64,000 nt of DNA from RH-AL1 sp965198485. GTDB lineage: Bacteria > Pseudomonadota > Alphaproteobacteria > Rhizobiales > Beijerinckiaceae. A program made the translations under genes and the position numbers. Below, piece by piece: positions 16,870 to 25,561 of this stretch (the stretch's first letter is position 1; each line of letters begins with the position of its first letter). Where the stretch lies: assembly GCA_965198485.1 (NCBI GenBank), contig CBDAPQ010000006.1:47154-111153 (forward strand). The letters run 5' to 3'. The notes beneath the pieces were generated by a model, which ran no database searches, was not told the DNA's origin, and saw only the letters and a list, made by a program, of their open reading frames with translations.

Positions 16870-19435
16870 GTGCTACGCTACTTTGGTAGGCTGCCTTAAC
16901 CTCAACGACGTTCTCTAATATATTGCGTGTTTCTTCATCTGTGAGGTCAAGAACTCGCAGCTCCTCGTCGACAACGGCCAACGCCTCGACTCTGCGGACC
17001 CGTCCCGCAAACCGTCGCGCCCATGTCGCCAGTCCGCGCAGTTTTGGAAGTGCATCAGACAGATGGAACCCATGCGGATCGAGTATATCAGCGACCACCG
17101 ATCCATCCGCCTTTCTAGAGAAGATAACGAAGTCAGGACGTAAGATCTTGTCCGCGTCCCCTTCCTTGTAGCTTACCCCCATCGAGTCCTGGCTCGCGCG
17201 GGATGGATTGCGATACCAGGCAACGAAGCCATCGCGGCCCATTTCCCGCTCGAGCACCCTCGATTCCCAGTCGTTCAGTTCGGCGGGGAATAGCCCGTCA
17301 GGTCCACACAGCAGGTGGTGCGAATAAGTCGGCAGCAGCTTCTCGGAGCCGTCCGGCTGTTTCGCCGTCGTCATTAGCATCCAGGAACTAGGCTTAGCGA
17401 AAGCGATTTCCTGCACGTCGGCGCTCGAACCCTGGATAGAGCGGTAGACGTCCTGCCGCTCATCAGACAAGCCGCGGATGTCGACCCGATGCTCACTGAA
17501 CCAGTTGTTGGCGAGCTTTTCAGCCTCCGCCTCGAGGTAAGACCTTACCTCCGGAACCAACCCCATAGACGCCACCAGCACGCGGGCGTCCATGAGGGCT
17601 TCCACCTCATCCTCGGCCTCCGGGTCGGCCTTGTACTCGACGTAGGACTTGGCCATTGCAAGGCTGAGCTGGCGCGCGGCGTGCTGGAAGGCGTCGTTGA
17701 TGACGGCGTTGTCCGCCTTCTCGACGAAGTCGTTAAGGCTCTTCCTCCCTCCGCGAAGGTCCGCGATCAGGGTCTTGCCCTCGACGGTGAGCACGCCCTG
17801 TCGGGCCGCCTCAATCTTGTCGGCGTACTGGACGGCCGCGGCGTCCAACGCTCTGTGCATGGCAGCATGCGCCAGCTTTCCCGCGTTCGGCTTGAGACCA
17901 TCGAACGCTAGCTCGTGAGCGAGGATCGTCAGCCGCTTAACTGGCTTGGCGGCACGTTGAGGCAGGGACTGCGATGGGAGGTTTAGGAGAGCCTCCCACA
18001 CCTCCTCTGGTACGGCCGGATTGGGCGTCATTTCCTTCGCGTTTATCAAGACCCGTCGAATTGGCGGGCCGGACTCATCGTTGTCATCACCCGACGCCCT
18101 TCCGGTCATCAACGCGTCGGCCACGGCGGTCACCGATTTGGCGTCGAAGAAGGGCAGCAGACAATCGACCGCATTCAGCCGCTCATTACCCGGGATGCGG
18201 CGCGCCAGCGGCGCGCGTACCATCCGCCCAAGTAGCTGGGTGATATGGGTCGGGTCCTTGGCGGGACGGAAGGAAACCATAACCTCCGCGCGAGGGCAGT
18301 CCCAGCCGGTGCTGATTGCGTCTTTGGCGATCAGCACCCGAACAGAGGCCTCGTCTTCAACCCGCTCCGGTGAGATGTAGGGCACGGCGTGAGCACCGAA
18401 TGTCTGGGTCGTGTGGTCTCCGAACACGTGGGCGAAGGCGGCCGACGAAAGCTCAGGCCAGCGCTGCAGAATCGTGTCGATGGCTTCGCCGATCTCCTTG
18501 GGGTTGGGCTTGTTCTCGACCTGCAGAACCATGAGCGGTCGGACCATCGTCGGCTCGCCCTGAGCTTTTGCGTAGTCCGCCCAGGCTGTGCTGACTTCCT
18601 TCAGCTTGTCTGCGCCGCGTCGCACCAGCACGGTGCGGAATTGCCCCTCCTCATCTGGCACGTCGAGCGCGATGGTGTCCTTTAAGAGGCCCGACTCTTG
18701 AACCCTGCCCGAGTCCACGACGACGTTGGGCAGGGTGGCGCGGTCCGTGGCCACTGCCATGGCCCTGTTAAAGCGCTCTACGGTGGCGGATATGCCCCAA
18801 ACGATGGGCATGGCGGGGGCACCACGCTCGCCGTTGATCAAGCGCTGGACGATGGTGGAGCGCGCCTCGGCGCTTGAACCGCCCCCGCTCATACCCCGAT
18901 GAGCCTCGTCGAGCACAAGGTACAGAGTGCGATCAGGATCCTCGACAGTGTTCTGGATGGTGTCCCAGATGGTGTAGGCGCGCAGGTCGGGCATAGGCAG
19001 CTCTGGCTCCCGCTCGTCGGCGCCGCGGGTTAACAGGCTGTTGCGGCCGAGCTTCTGGGTGTTCAGGAAATAGATCTTTCCGGCGTCGAAGCGCTCGGCG
19101 TTGAAGCTGGTCTCCACCACCTTCATGTCCGAGCCGTTCAGCCGATCCGAAGCCTCCATCAAGCGAAACCGCGTCTGCTCGTTCAGAGATGGGTCGTCGC
19201 TGAACCAGATAACCACGGCTGTCTGATCAGCGTCGAAGTCGAGATCGTCGTCGCCGTGGAACAGGGCCTCGAAAACCGCCGCCGCCATCACCGTCTTTCC
19301 CGCGCCGGTTGCGGCGGTGAGGGAGAAGGCGGACTTGCGGGGGCGCGGTCTGCGCCAATCGTCCTTCGCGTCGGCGAGGCGTTCGAGCACCTCGCGAACT
19401 GCGTCGGTCTGATAGTCCTTGAGGGTGAACTTCAC
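16859..19435 (-). CDS. Type III restriction-like helicase/endonuclease (Res)
   Basis: An 858-residue SF2 protein. Walker A AATGAGKTVMAA is at about residues 41-52, the DEAH box YLVLDEAHRG near 172-180, motif III GISATVERF follows, and the motif VI region (HITQLLGRMVRAPLARR) completes the helicase. The C-terminal part has RPDFVIFSRKADGS then ADILDPHG, the position where type III Res proteins carry their PD-(D/E)xK nuclease; the usual ExK is not present and an acidic DxxD version replaces it. It overlaps the methylase gene by 4 bp and the exonuclease by 11 bp. Role: translocate and cut unmethylated DNA with Mod. It could also be a divergent restriction family with non-classical catalysis. Confidence 0.88.
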   Translation of the reverse strand: MKFTLKDYQTDAVREVLERLADAKDDWRRPRPRKSAFSLTAATGAGKTVMAAAVFEALFHGDDDLDFDADQTAVVIWFSDDPSLNEQTRFRLMEASDRLNGSDMKVVETSFNAERFDAGKIYFLNTQKLGRNSLLTRGADEREPELPMPDLRAYTIWDTIQNTVEDPDRTLYLVLDEAHRGMSGGGSSAEARSTIVQRLINGERGAPAMPIVWGISATVERFNRAMAVATDRATLPNVVVDSGRVQESGLLKDTIALDVPDEEGQFRTVLVRRGADKLKEVSTAWADYAKAQGEPTMVRPLMVLQVENKPNPKEIGEAIDTILQRWPELSSAAFAHVFGDHTTQTFGAHAVPYISPERVEDEASVRVLIAKDAISTGWDCPRAEVMVSFRPAKDPTHITQLLGRMVRAPLARRIPGNERLNAVDCLLPFFDAKSVTAVADALMTGRASGDDNDESGPPIRRVLINAKEMTPNPAVPEEVWEALLNLPSQSLPQRAAKPVKRLTILAHELAFDGLKPNAGKLAHAAMHRALDAAAVQYADKIEAARQGVLTVEGKTLIADLRGGRKSLNDFVEKADNAVINDAFQHAARQLSLAMAKSYVEYKADPEAEDEVEALMDARVLVASMGLVPEVRSYLEAEAEKLANNWFSEHRVDIRGLSDERQDVYRSIQGSSADVQEIAFAKPSSWMLMTTAKQPDGSEKLLPTYSHHLLCGPDGLFPAELNDWESRVLEREMGRDGFVAWYRNPSRASQDSMGVSYKEGDADKILRPDFVIFSRKADGSVVADILDPHGFHLSDALPKLRGLATWARRFAGRVRRVEALAVVDEELRVLDLTDEETRNILENVVEVKAAYQSSVAHDF

Positions 19436-21558
19436 GACTCGCCTCCGCTCGAAAAGCGGAAGTTGCTGAGGTAGCTCTCGTACAGCCTAACGGGCTCGAC
19501 CCGGTCGGGCAGCTCGGCGGCAATCGCTTGAAAGCGACGATCGTCGTCGGTGACGATATAGGCGAGGCGCTGGTCCGCTTGCGCCTTGGTCGTGGCGAGG
19601 AAGGCGTCGGCCTGGTCAAGATCAGTGAGTAGACCGTAGGTCTCGACAACCGCCCAGCCCTCGGGCGGCAAGACATTGATCCGTCGGCCGCGGCTGCCCG
19701 CCCGCATCCATAGTAGGGGCGCGATCCTCGCGAACGCGCGGTTGTGATCGACAGCGACCGGGTCCTCGTAGGTCAAGGTGAAGAACTCGGCATTCTCGTC
19801 GAAGCCTTCCGACATCGGGAAAGAATCGCTAGATTTGTATTCGCCCTCAATCGGCTGGCCCTCAGAGGTGCGTCCAGTGATCGCCCCCGCGACCCGGGCC
19901 TTGGTGACATAGTCGCAGATGCCCCAGCGCTCCCAGTTCGGATCGCCGGGTCGCAGCCCCTGGGCCGTTAGCTTCACCTGCTCGTCCGCCGCCACCTCAT
20001 TGTTTGTGACGCTAATGCACTGCCGCCGCCCGCCATCCTGCCGGTTCAGCCGCATGACCGCATGAGCTGTGGTTCCTGAGCCGGCGAAGAAGTCGAGAAC
20101 GACTGCGCCAGGCTTGTTGGCGATGAAGAAGCGTAGACAGTCTTCGACGGCATAGAGGCTTTTCGGAAAGGGGAACCCGCGTTCGCCGATGATGGACTTC
20201 AGCAGGTCGGTACCGTGAATCTCGGCGTTGTGTAATGGCCGCTGCCAAGTCGAAATCGGCATTTTTAGCTTGTGAGTGTCATAGCGGGTGATCACGCTCC
20301 CATCCGGGTTGCGCCCGACGACCGTCGCGCGGCCAGTAGCGATGTCGTCGATCCTGCCTGAGGTCAGATAGGAGATCTCATAGCTCTGTGGCTTGGTTGG
20401 TGTAGCCTTTCCGACCCGCACGTATCCCTCTGCTAACAACACGCGCAGTGAGGGCGCGGTCAGGCCCCAATTCATCTCGGTGCCATCCTCGCGGACGGGG
20501 AAGACGGCTGTGCAGCGGGCGACGACGGGCGCGTCTTGGCGCGGTGTCCGGTGCGGAAGGGCCTCGCCGATAGACTCGATCTTGCCACTGGCGTCGACGT
20601 AGATCGGGAAGAACTGTCCTGTGCCGCCCTTCTTCGTTCCTCGCGCAGACGACAGGTCGCTGCGCCTGAGCGTCCTCCAGGCCACCGAAGCGCCCTCGAG
20701 AAAGTCCTGATCAGGTTCGCCCTGGACGCGCGCCGCGCCGAATGCGACGAAGTAGATGTAGTCCTCGCATCGCCCGAACTCGCCGTCACGATACTTCCCG
20801 CGCGGATTGATCACTGAGGTGACCATTTCGATCCGGGCCTCGGAAAACATCTGGTCGAGTAGCATGCCAAGGCGCTTGCCCTCCTTATCGTCTATGGCGA
20901 CGATCAGGACACTATCGTCAGGCTTAAGAAGCTCCTTTGCCAAGAGCAGCCGGCGTTCCATGAACGCTAGCCATTTAGAATGGCGGTAGGCGTCGTCAGC
21001 TTCGACGTAATCATTGTTGTACTTCCAGTCCCGCGCGCCAGTATTGTAAGGCGGGTCGATATAAATCGCGTCCACCTTGCCGCGATGGGTGTAGGTGAGT
21101 GCCTTGAGCGCGTGGTAGTTTTCGGCGTTTATTACCGTGTGGTTAGGCTTGTCGTCGCCGCGCTCCACCCGGTCGGTGCTCACTAAGCCCGGGTAGATGA
21201 AGTCGCGGAACTCGGCCACGAAGACCAAGTCCTCGACCGCTGCCTCCAGCGTTTCCGCTTCCCCTGCGCCAGCCGACTCCAGCCGAGCCGTGCGCCGCCC
21301 GTCCGACCGCGCGATCTCCGTCACCGTCCACAGTCGAGCGTCGCCCTTAGCCGTAGATCCGCGCGGGAGCAGCACGCGCACCGTGTCGCCCCGGCGCGCC
21401 GGCCGGCTGGGCAACTCCACCGCTTCTGGCTGGTGACGCTCGAAGTTGAGGCCGAACGCCCGTCGCGAGGACAGCGCCCTCAACTCTCGCTCCAGGTCAC
21501 TTCCCAGCTGCGGGTCGGCGCGCCTTGCTCGGTCAATCAGGTCTGTTAATCGCGACAT
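19432..21558 (-). CDS. Type III DNA (N6-adenine) methyltransferase (Mod)
   Basis: A 708-residue beta-class methyltransferase. The catalytic DPPYNTG motif (IV) is near residue 167, before the SAM-binding FFAGSGTTAHAV motif (I) near 488, the order expected of Mod subunits. The long stretch between them would contain the target recognition domain. A beta-class MTase of this size directly upstream of a DEAH helicase gene is diagnostic for a type III-like R-M pair. The 3' end overlaps res by 4 bp. Its start is 6 bp after the stop of the resolvase gene, so the recombinase heads the operon. The recognition site cannot be told from the sequence. Confidence 0.92.
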   Translation of the reverse strand: MSRLTDLIDRARRADPQLGSDLERELRALSSRRAFGLNFERHQPEAVELPSRPARRGDTVRVLLPRGSTAKGDARLWTVTEIARSDGRRTARLESAGAGEAETLEAAVEDLVFVAEFRDFIYPGLVSTDRVERGDDKPNHTVINAENYHALKALTYTHRGKVDAIYIDPPYNTGARDWKYNNDYVEADDAYRHSKWLAFMERRLLLAKELLKPDDSVLIVAIDDKEGKRLGMLLDQMFSEARIEMVTSVINPRGKYRDGEFGRCEDYIYFVAFGAARVQGEPDQDFLEGASVAWRTLRRSDLSSARGTKKGGTGQFFPIYVDASGKIESIGEALPHRTPRQDAPVVARCTAVFPVREDGTEMNWGLTAPSLRVLLAEGYVRVGKATPTKPQSYEISYLTSGRIDDIATGRATVVGRNPDGSVITRYDTHKLKMPISTWQRPLHNAEIHGTDLLKSIIGERGFPFPKSLYAVEDCLRFFIANKPGAVVLDFFAGSGTTAHAVMRLNRQDGGRRQCISVTNNEVAADEQVKLTAQGLRPGDPNWERWGICDYVTKARVAGAITGRTSEGQPIEGEYKSSDSFPMSEGFDENAEFFTLTYEDPVAVDHNRAFARIAPLLWMRAGSRGRRINVLPPEGWAVVETYGLLTDLDQADAFLATTKAQADQRLAYIVTDDDRRFQAIAAELPDRVEPVRLYESYLSNFRFSSGGES

Positions 21559-21564
21559 GAAATC

Positions 21565-22173
21565 CTAAACCGCTGTTGTTCCTGAATCGGCACCACGTCC
21601 CTCCGTGCCATCGAGAATCGAACTCCGCCCGCCTGGTATATGCCGGTAGAGGGTCGAAGGCTGGACGCCCATCTGCCGAGCGACCTCCTCAACCGTGATC
21701 GTCGGATCTGTGAGCATGGCTTTCGCCCGCTTCACCTCGGCCGGCCCCATAGCGGGCTTTCGACCGCCACGTCGCCCAAGCGCCTTGGCCGAAGCGAGCC
21801 CGGCGTGAGTACGCTCCAGGGTTAGCTCGCGCTCAAACTCCGCCATGGCGGCGAAGACGTGGAACACGAGCCGGCCGCCCGGCGTGGTGGTGTCGATCTG
21901 CTGGGTCAGCACCTTCAGACCGATGCCCCGCCGTTGCAGGTCCTCGGCGGTCTCAACGAGCTGACGCACGGAGCGGGCCAGGCGGTCGAGCTTCCAGACC
22001 ACGAGGGTGTCGCCGGCTTGGATATAGTCTAGGGCCGCGGCCAGCTCGGGGCGATCGCGCTGGGCGCCCGACGCCTTCTCCATGAAGGTTCGTTCGCAGC
22101 CGGCCTCACGCAGCGCGTCCAGCTGTAGGGCAGGAGACTGGTCCCGGGTGGACACCCGGGCGTAGCCGACCAT
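21565..22173 (-). CDS. Serine resolvase/invertase (Tn3-resolvase-like)
   Basis: A 202-residue small serine recombinase. The catalytic Ser8 is in YARVSTRDQS; WKLDRLARSVRQL and the AEFERELTLERT helix follow, and the C-terminal part (EVARQMGVQPSTLYRHI) is the helix-turn-helix that binds the crossover site. I chose the ATG at 22173 because GGAGG lies about 10 nt upstream; the longer GTG start at 22191 would swallow that site. The gene is a few bp ahead of the methylase gene and transcribed with it. Without a transposase beside it, it may resolve plasmid or island multimers, or invert a segment. The 188-bp region upstream could hold its res site. Confidence 0.9.
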   Translation of the reverse strand: MVGYARVSTRDQSPALQLDALREAGCERTFMEKASGAQRDRPELAAALDYIQAGDTLVVWKLDRLARSVRQLVETAEDLQRRGIGLKVLTQQIDTTTPGGRLVFHVFAAMAEFERELTLERTHAGLASAKALGRRGGRKPAMGPAEVKRAKAMLTDPTITVEEVARQMGVQPSTLYRHIPGGRSSILDGTEGRGADSGTTAV

Positions 22174-22320
22174 CAAGCGCGTTCCTCCCACAACTCATCC
22201 GACGGTGTTCTGATTTGGGAGATTGAAACAAGAGACTGTTTTGAGAGGCGGCGGGGGCCGGGTCGGTGGGTGGGCTACGGTCCGACACGAACTCTCCCGT
22301 TTGGGATCGTTTGCGACAGA

Positions 22321-22340
22321 TGGTGCAAATTGGTGCAGTC
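22321..22340. promoter_or_regulatory. Short direct repeat upstream of the first copper cassette
   Basis: TGGTGCA occurs at 22321-22327 and again at 22331-22337, ten bases apart and so on the same face of the helix. It lies in the gap between the divergent resolvase and the copper cassette. It might be a regulator or recombinase half-site pair; the match is too short to be sure. Confidence 0.25.
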
Positions 22341-22379
22341 GCGTGACGCGCCCCCGCAACGAAGCTAAGGTTTTTGGCG

Positions 22380-22718
22380 GTGAAACACCTTCTCGCCCTC
22401 TTGGCCGCCCTGGCGCTGGCCCTCAGCCCGGTGGTGGCTTCGGCCGCCGCGCCGGGTTGCGAGATGGATCGCGCCGGAACGGTGACGATGGAGGGCATGG
22501 GCTCGCCGTCGCTAACGACAGAAACGCCCTGCTGCCCAAAAGACAAAGCGTGCGCCGCGGCCTGTGCGATTGCCTGCCAAGCCGTGTCCGCGCTGCCCAG
22601 CGTCGCTCCAACATCGCTGGCGGCTTGGAAGACGGTGCGCTTTTCCGCCGTACGGCTCCTCTTTGCGCCGGGTGTTGACGTGCGCTCGGACACGCCCCCT
22701 CCACGAACGACCGCCTGA
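22380..22718 (+). CDS. Cys-rich secreted small protein, leader gene of copper cassette 1
   Basis: A 112-residue protein with a clear signal peptide (KHLLALLAALALALSPVVASAAA). The mature part has a Met/Cys-rich segment: GCEMDRAG, then EGMGS, then PCCPKDKACAAACAIAC, a likely soft-metal (Cu/Ag) ligand cluster in the periplasm. I chose GTG 22380 because AAGG lies 9 nt upstream and the signal peptide follows directly; TTG 22374 is an alternative. The gene is followed 84 bp later by cusC. The second cassette (41724) begins with a protein of the same layout, so this is a fixed part of the system. No named family is assigned; a metal-binding or chaperone role is inference. Confidence 0.7.
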   Translation: MKHLLALLAALALALSPVVASAAAPGCEMDRAGTVTMEGMGSPSLTTETPCCPKDKACAAACAIACQAVSALPSVAPTSLAAWKTVRFSAVRLLFAPGVDVRSDTPPPRTTA

Positions 22719-22802
22719 GAGCGCGCACCCGCGCGCGACGCTGACGCCTGGAGTCCGCCCGTTCGCTGGCGGCTCCCCACGCTCATCCGCTCAGGACGGC
22801 CC

Positions 22803-24047
22803 ATGTTCAGACCTCTTCTCGCAGCGGCTTGCTGCGCCTGTGCGTGGCCTTGGGGCGGCACGGCAGCCGCCGCGCCGCTGACCTTCGCCGACGCCCTCGC
22901 CCGGGCATCCCGCTCGGCGCCCTCCCTCCAGGCCGCCGATCTACTGATCGACGCCGCCAGATCGTCAGCGCGCACCGCGGGTGAACTGCCGGACCCGAAG
23001 CTGTCGGTCGGGGTGACGGACTTCCCGATCTCCGGGCCGCTCGCAGGGCGACCGGACCTCGACAACTTCAGCATGGTGACGCTCGGCTACGCGCAGGACG
23101 TGCCGAACCGCGCCAAACGCCGGGCGCGCACCGCGCAGGCGCAGGCGGCGATCACCGAAGGAGAGGCGAGCCTGCTGGCGGAGCGCCGGACAGTTCGGGT
23201 CGCCGCGGCTCTGGCCTGGGTCGACCTCTTCTACGCCCAGCGCAAGCTGGCCGCCCTCCAAGCGCTCCGCACGGAGCTGGAGGCGGACGCGGACACCGCG
23301 CCGGCTCGGTTGGCCTCCGGCGTGGCGCGGCCCGCCGCCACGCTCGAGCCCCGCCAGGCGCTGGCGGGGCTGGAGGATCGGGGCGAAGCCCTGCGCGCAG
23401 CCGTTCTCAAGGCGAGGGCCGATCTCGGCCGATGGATCGGCCCCGCGGGGGACGTCGAGCCCGCCGGGCCCGCGCCCGAGCCGGAGGTCGATCCCGCAGC
23501 CCTGCGCGCGGGGCTCGACGACCTGCCGCCGCTCGCCGTCAAGGCTGCGGCGGTGCGGCGGGCGGAAGCGGACCGGGGCGCGGCCAGGGCCGAGACCCGG
23601 TCCGACTGGGGCTACCAACTGGAATACGCGCGCCGCGATCCGCGCTTCGGCGACTATGTCTCGGGCAAGCTGACCTTCAGCCTCCCCCTGTTCACGCGCA
23701 ACCGGCAGGACCCGGTCATCGCCGCCCGCGCCTCCGACGTGGCTCGTGCGCTGGCCGAGCGCGAGGCGACGCGGCGAGAGCTGGCCGCGGCGCTCGACGG
23801 CGACCTGGCGGAGCACGCCATGCACCACGCGCTGCTGGCGCGGTCGCGCGGCGTGCTGATCCCGCTCGCCCGACAACGCGCGGAGCTGGAGACGGCGAGC
23901 TACCGGGGCCGTAAGGCCTCGCTTTCCGACGTCCTAGCGGCCCGTCGCGCCGTGGTGGACGCCCAGCTCGACGCGCTGGACCGCGAGGCGGAGGCGGTCC
24001 GCGACGGTGTGCGGCTCAACCTGACCTACGGCGAGGAGCCGCAATGA
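22803..24047 (+). CDS. cusC: CusC/CzcC-type outer-membrane efflux protein (cassette 1)
   Basis: A 414-residue TolC-family protein. It has a signal peptide (LLAAACCACAW to TAAAAP) and two repeats of helical barrel sequence rich in Ala, Arg, Glu and Leu. Segments such as ELPDPKLSVGVTDFPISGPLAGR and YRGRKASLSDVLAARRAVVDA are typical of heavy-metal efflux outer-membrane factors. It forms the outer-membrane duct for the CusBA pump. AGGACGG precedes the ATG. Its stop overlaps the cusB start by 4 bp. Copy 2 at 42235 is clearly homologous along the whole length. Confidence 0.9.
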   Translation: MFRPLLAAACCACAWPWGGTAAAAPLTFADALARASRSAPSLQAADLLIDAARSSARTAGELPDPKLSVGVTDFPISGPLAGRPDLDNFSMVTLGYAQDVPNRAKRRARTAQAQAAITEGEASLLAERRTVRVAAALAWVDLFYAQRKLAALQALRTELEADADTAPARLASGVARPAATLEPRQALAGLEDRGEALRAAVLKARADLGRWIGPAGDVEPAGPAPEPEVDPAALRAGLDDLPPLAVKAAAVRRAEADRGAARAETRSDWGYQLEYARRDPRFGDYVSGKLTFSLPLFTRNRQDPVIAARASDVARALAEREATRRELAAALDGDLAEHAMHHALLARSRGVLIPLARQRAELETASYRGRKASLSDVLAARRAVVDAQLDALDREAEAVRDGVRLNLTYGEEPQ

Positions 24048-25561
24048 CCCCGACCCGCCGCAACGCCCTGTTCCTGGGTGGCGTCGTCCTGACCGGGGCC
24101 ATCGCCGTCGTGAGCTACCAGGCCGGGCAACATCACCCCGACGGGTCGCCGCCGGCCGCCCCCGCGCCGGGGGCGCCCTCGGCCGCCGCCACGGCGCTCT
24201 ACTGGTACGACCCGATGGTTCCGAACCAGCACTTCGACCATCCGGGCAAGTCGCCCTTCATGGACATGCAGCTGGTGCCGAAGATGCCCGATTCCGCCGA
24301 TGCGGGAGGCGCGGCCTCCCAAGGCGTGCGTGTCGATCGCGCCGTGGTGCAGAACCTCGGCATCCGCACCGCCGAGGTCCGGCGCGGCGAACTGGCCGAC
24401 GCGGTCGTCGCCACGGGGATCGTGCAGTTCAACGAACGCGACCTGGCGATCGTCCAGCCGCGCGCCGCCGGCTTCGTCCAGCGCGTCTACGCCAGGGCGC
24501 CGGGGGACGCGATCAGGGTGGGCTCGCCGCTCGTCGATCTGCTGGTTCCGGAGTGGGGCGGCGCCCAGGCCGAGTTCCTGGCCGTGCGCCGGATGGGCGA
24601 CCCCGCCCTGACGGCCGCTGCCCGCGAACGGCTTCGGCTCCTCGGCATGACGCCGGGCCAGATCGCCGCCGTCGAGCGGAGCGGCCGCGTGCAGTCGATC
24701 GTCAGGGTCAGCGCGCCCGTCGGGGGCGTGATCCAGAAGCTGGACGTCCGCCAGGGCATGACGGTGTCGGCCGGACAGAGCCTCGCCGAGATCAACGGCC
24801 TGCGAACCGTCTGGGTCATGGCCGCCGTGCCCGAAGCGCAGGCCGGCCGCGTGCGTCCGGGGCAGGCGGCCAGAGTGATGATCGACGGCTATCCGGGCGA
24901 GACCTTCGCCGCGAAGGTGCAGACGGTGCTGCCGCAGGTGGCCGGGGAGAGCCGGACGCTGCAGGCTCGCATCGAGCTCGCGAACCGGGGAGGGCGGCTG
25001 CGGCCCGGCATGTTCGCTCAGGTCGCCTTCGCCAGTGCGCCCACGGCCGCCCTCCTGGCGCCAACCGAGGCGCTGATCCGCACGGGGCGGCGCACGATCG
25101 TGATGGTGGCGCGGCCCAAGGGGCGGTTTGAGCCCGTCGAGGTCCAAGTCGGGCGAGAGTCGGGCGACCAGGCCGAGATCCTCGCGGGCCTGCACGAGGG
25201 CGACCGCGTCGTCGCTTCGGGCCAGTTCCTGATCGACTCCGAGGCGAGCCTGTCGGGCCTCAACGCCCGGCCGCTTTCGGGTGCGACGCCGCCACCCCCG
25301 GAGCCCGCCGACGCATCCAAGCCGCCGCTGCCGATGGCCATCACGCAGGGGCGGGTCGAGAGCGTGGCGCCGGGCGCCATCACCCTTTCGCACCAGCCTG
25401 TTCCGTCGATCGGGTGGCCCGCCATGACCATGACCTTCCATGTGTCGGACCCCAGGCTGACGCGCGGGCTGAAACCCGGAGACCAGGTCCGCTTCGGCTT
25501 CGACCAGCCCCCTTCGGGGCCCACGCTGCGGATGATCGCCAAGCCCGGCGCAGTGCGATGA
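24044..25561 (+). CDS. cusB: CusB-type RND periplasmic adaptor with metal-binding ends (cassette 1)
   Basis: A 505-residue membrane-fusion protein. After an N-terminal membrane anchor it has a heavy-metal-binding segment (YWYDPMVPNQHFDHP, then SPFMDMQLVPKM), then the lipoyl/barrel-sandwich and beta-barrel parts (GFVQRVYARAPGD, SAPVGGVIQKLDV, LRPGMFAQVAF). The last 80 residues form a CusF-like domain (GRVESVAPGAITLSHQPV, GWPAMTMTF). So both ends can bind Cu(I) or Ag(I), as in adaptors that hand metal to CusA. It overlaps cusC and cusA by 4 bp each, so the three are coupled. The copy at 43461 has the same domain order. Confidence 0.92.
   Translation: MTPTRRNALFLGGVVLTGAIAVVSYQAGQHHPDGSPPAAPAPGAPSAAATALYWYDPMVPNQHFDHPGKSPFMDMQLVPKMPDSADAGGAASQGVRVDRAVVQNLGIRTAEVRRGELADAVVATGIVQFNERDLAIVQPRAAGFVQRVYARAPGDAIRVGSPLVDLLVPEWGGAQAEFLAVRRMGDPALTAAARERLRLLGMTPGQIAAVERSGRVQSIVRVSAPVGGVIQKLDVRQGMTVSAGQSLAEINGLRTVWVMAAVPEAQAGRVRPGQAARVMIDGYPGETFAAKVQTVLPQVAGESRTLQARIELANRGGRLRPGMFAQVAFASAPTAALLAPTEALIRTGRRTIVMVARPKGRFEPVEVQVGRESGDQAEILAGLHEGDRVVASGQFLIDSEASLSGLNARPLSGATPPPPEPADASKPPLPMAITQGRVESVAPGAITLSHQPVPSIGWPAMTMTFHVSDPRLTRGLKPGDQVRFGFDQPPSGPTLRMIAKPGAVR

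Noticed and set aside
22191..22379. Typical Tn3 res site with paired inverted repeats upstream of the resolvase
   Set aside because: Only a short 7-bp direct repeat was found; no three-subsite arrangement was recognisable.
24026..25441. 471-codon minus-strand frame opposite cusB
   Set aside because: Shadow of the adaptor gene. The same holds for a 421-codon frame opposite the IS1182 transposase (56980-58245) and a 438-codon frame opposite the hydrolase (59632-60948).
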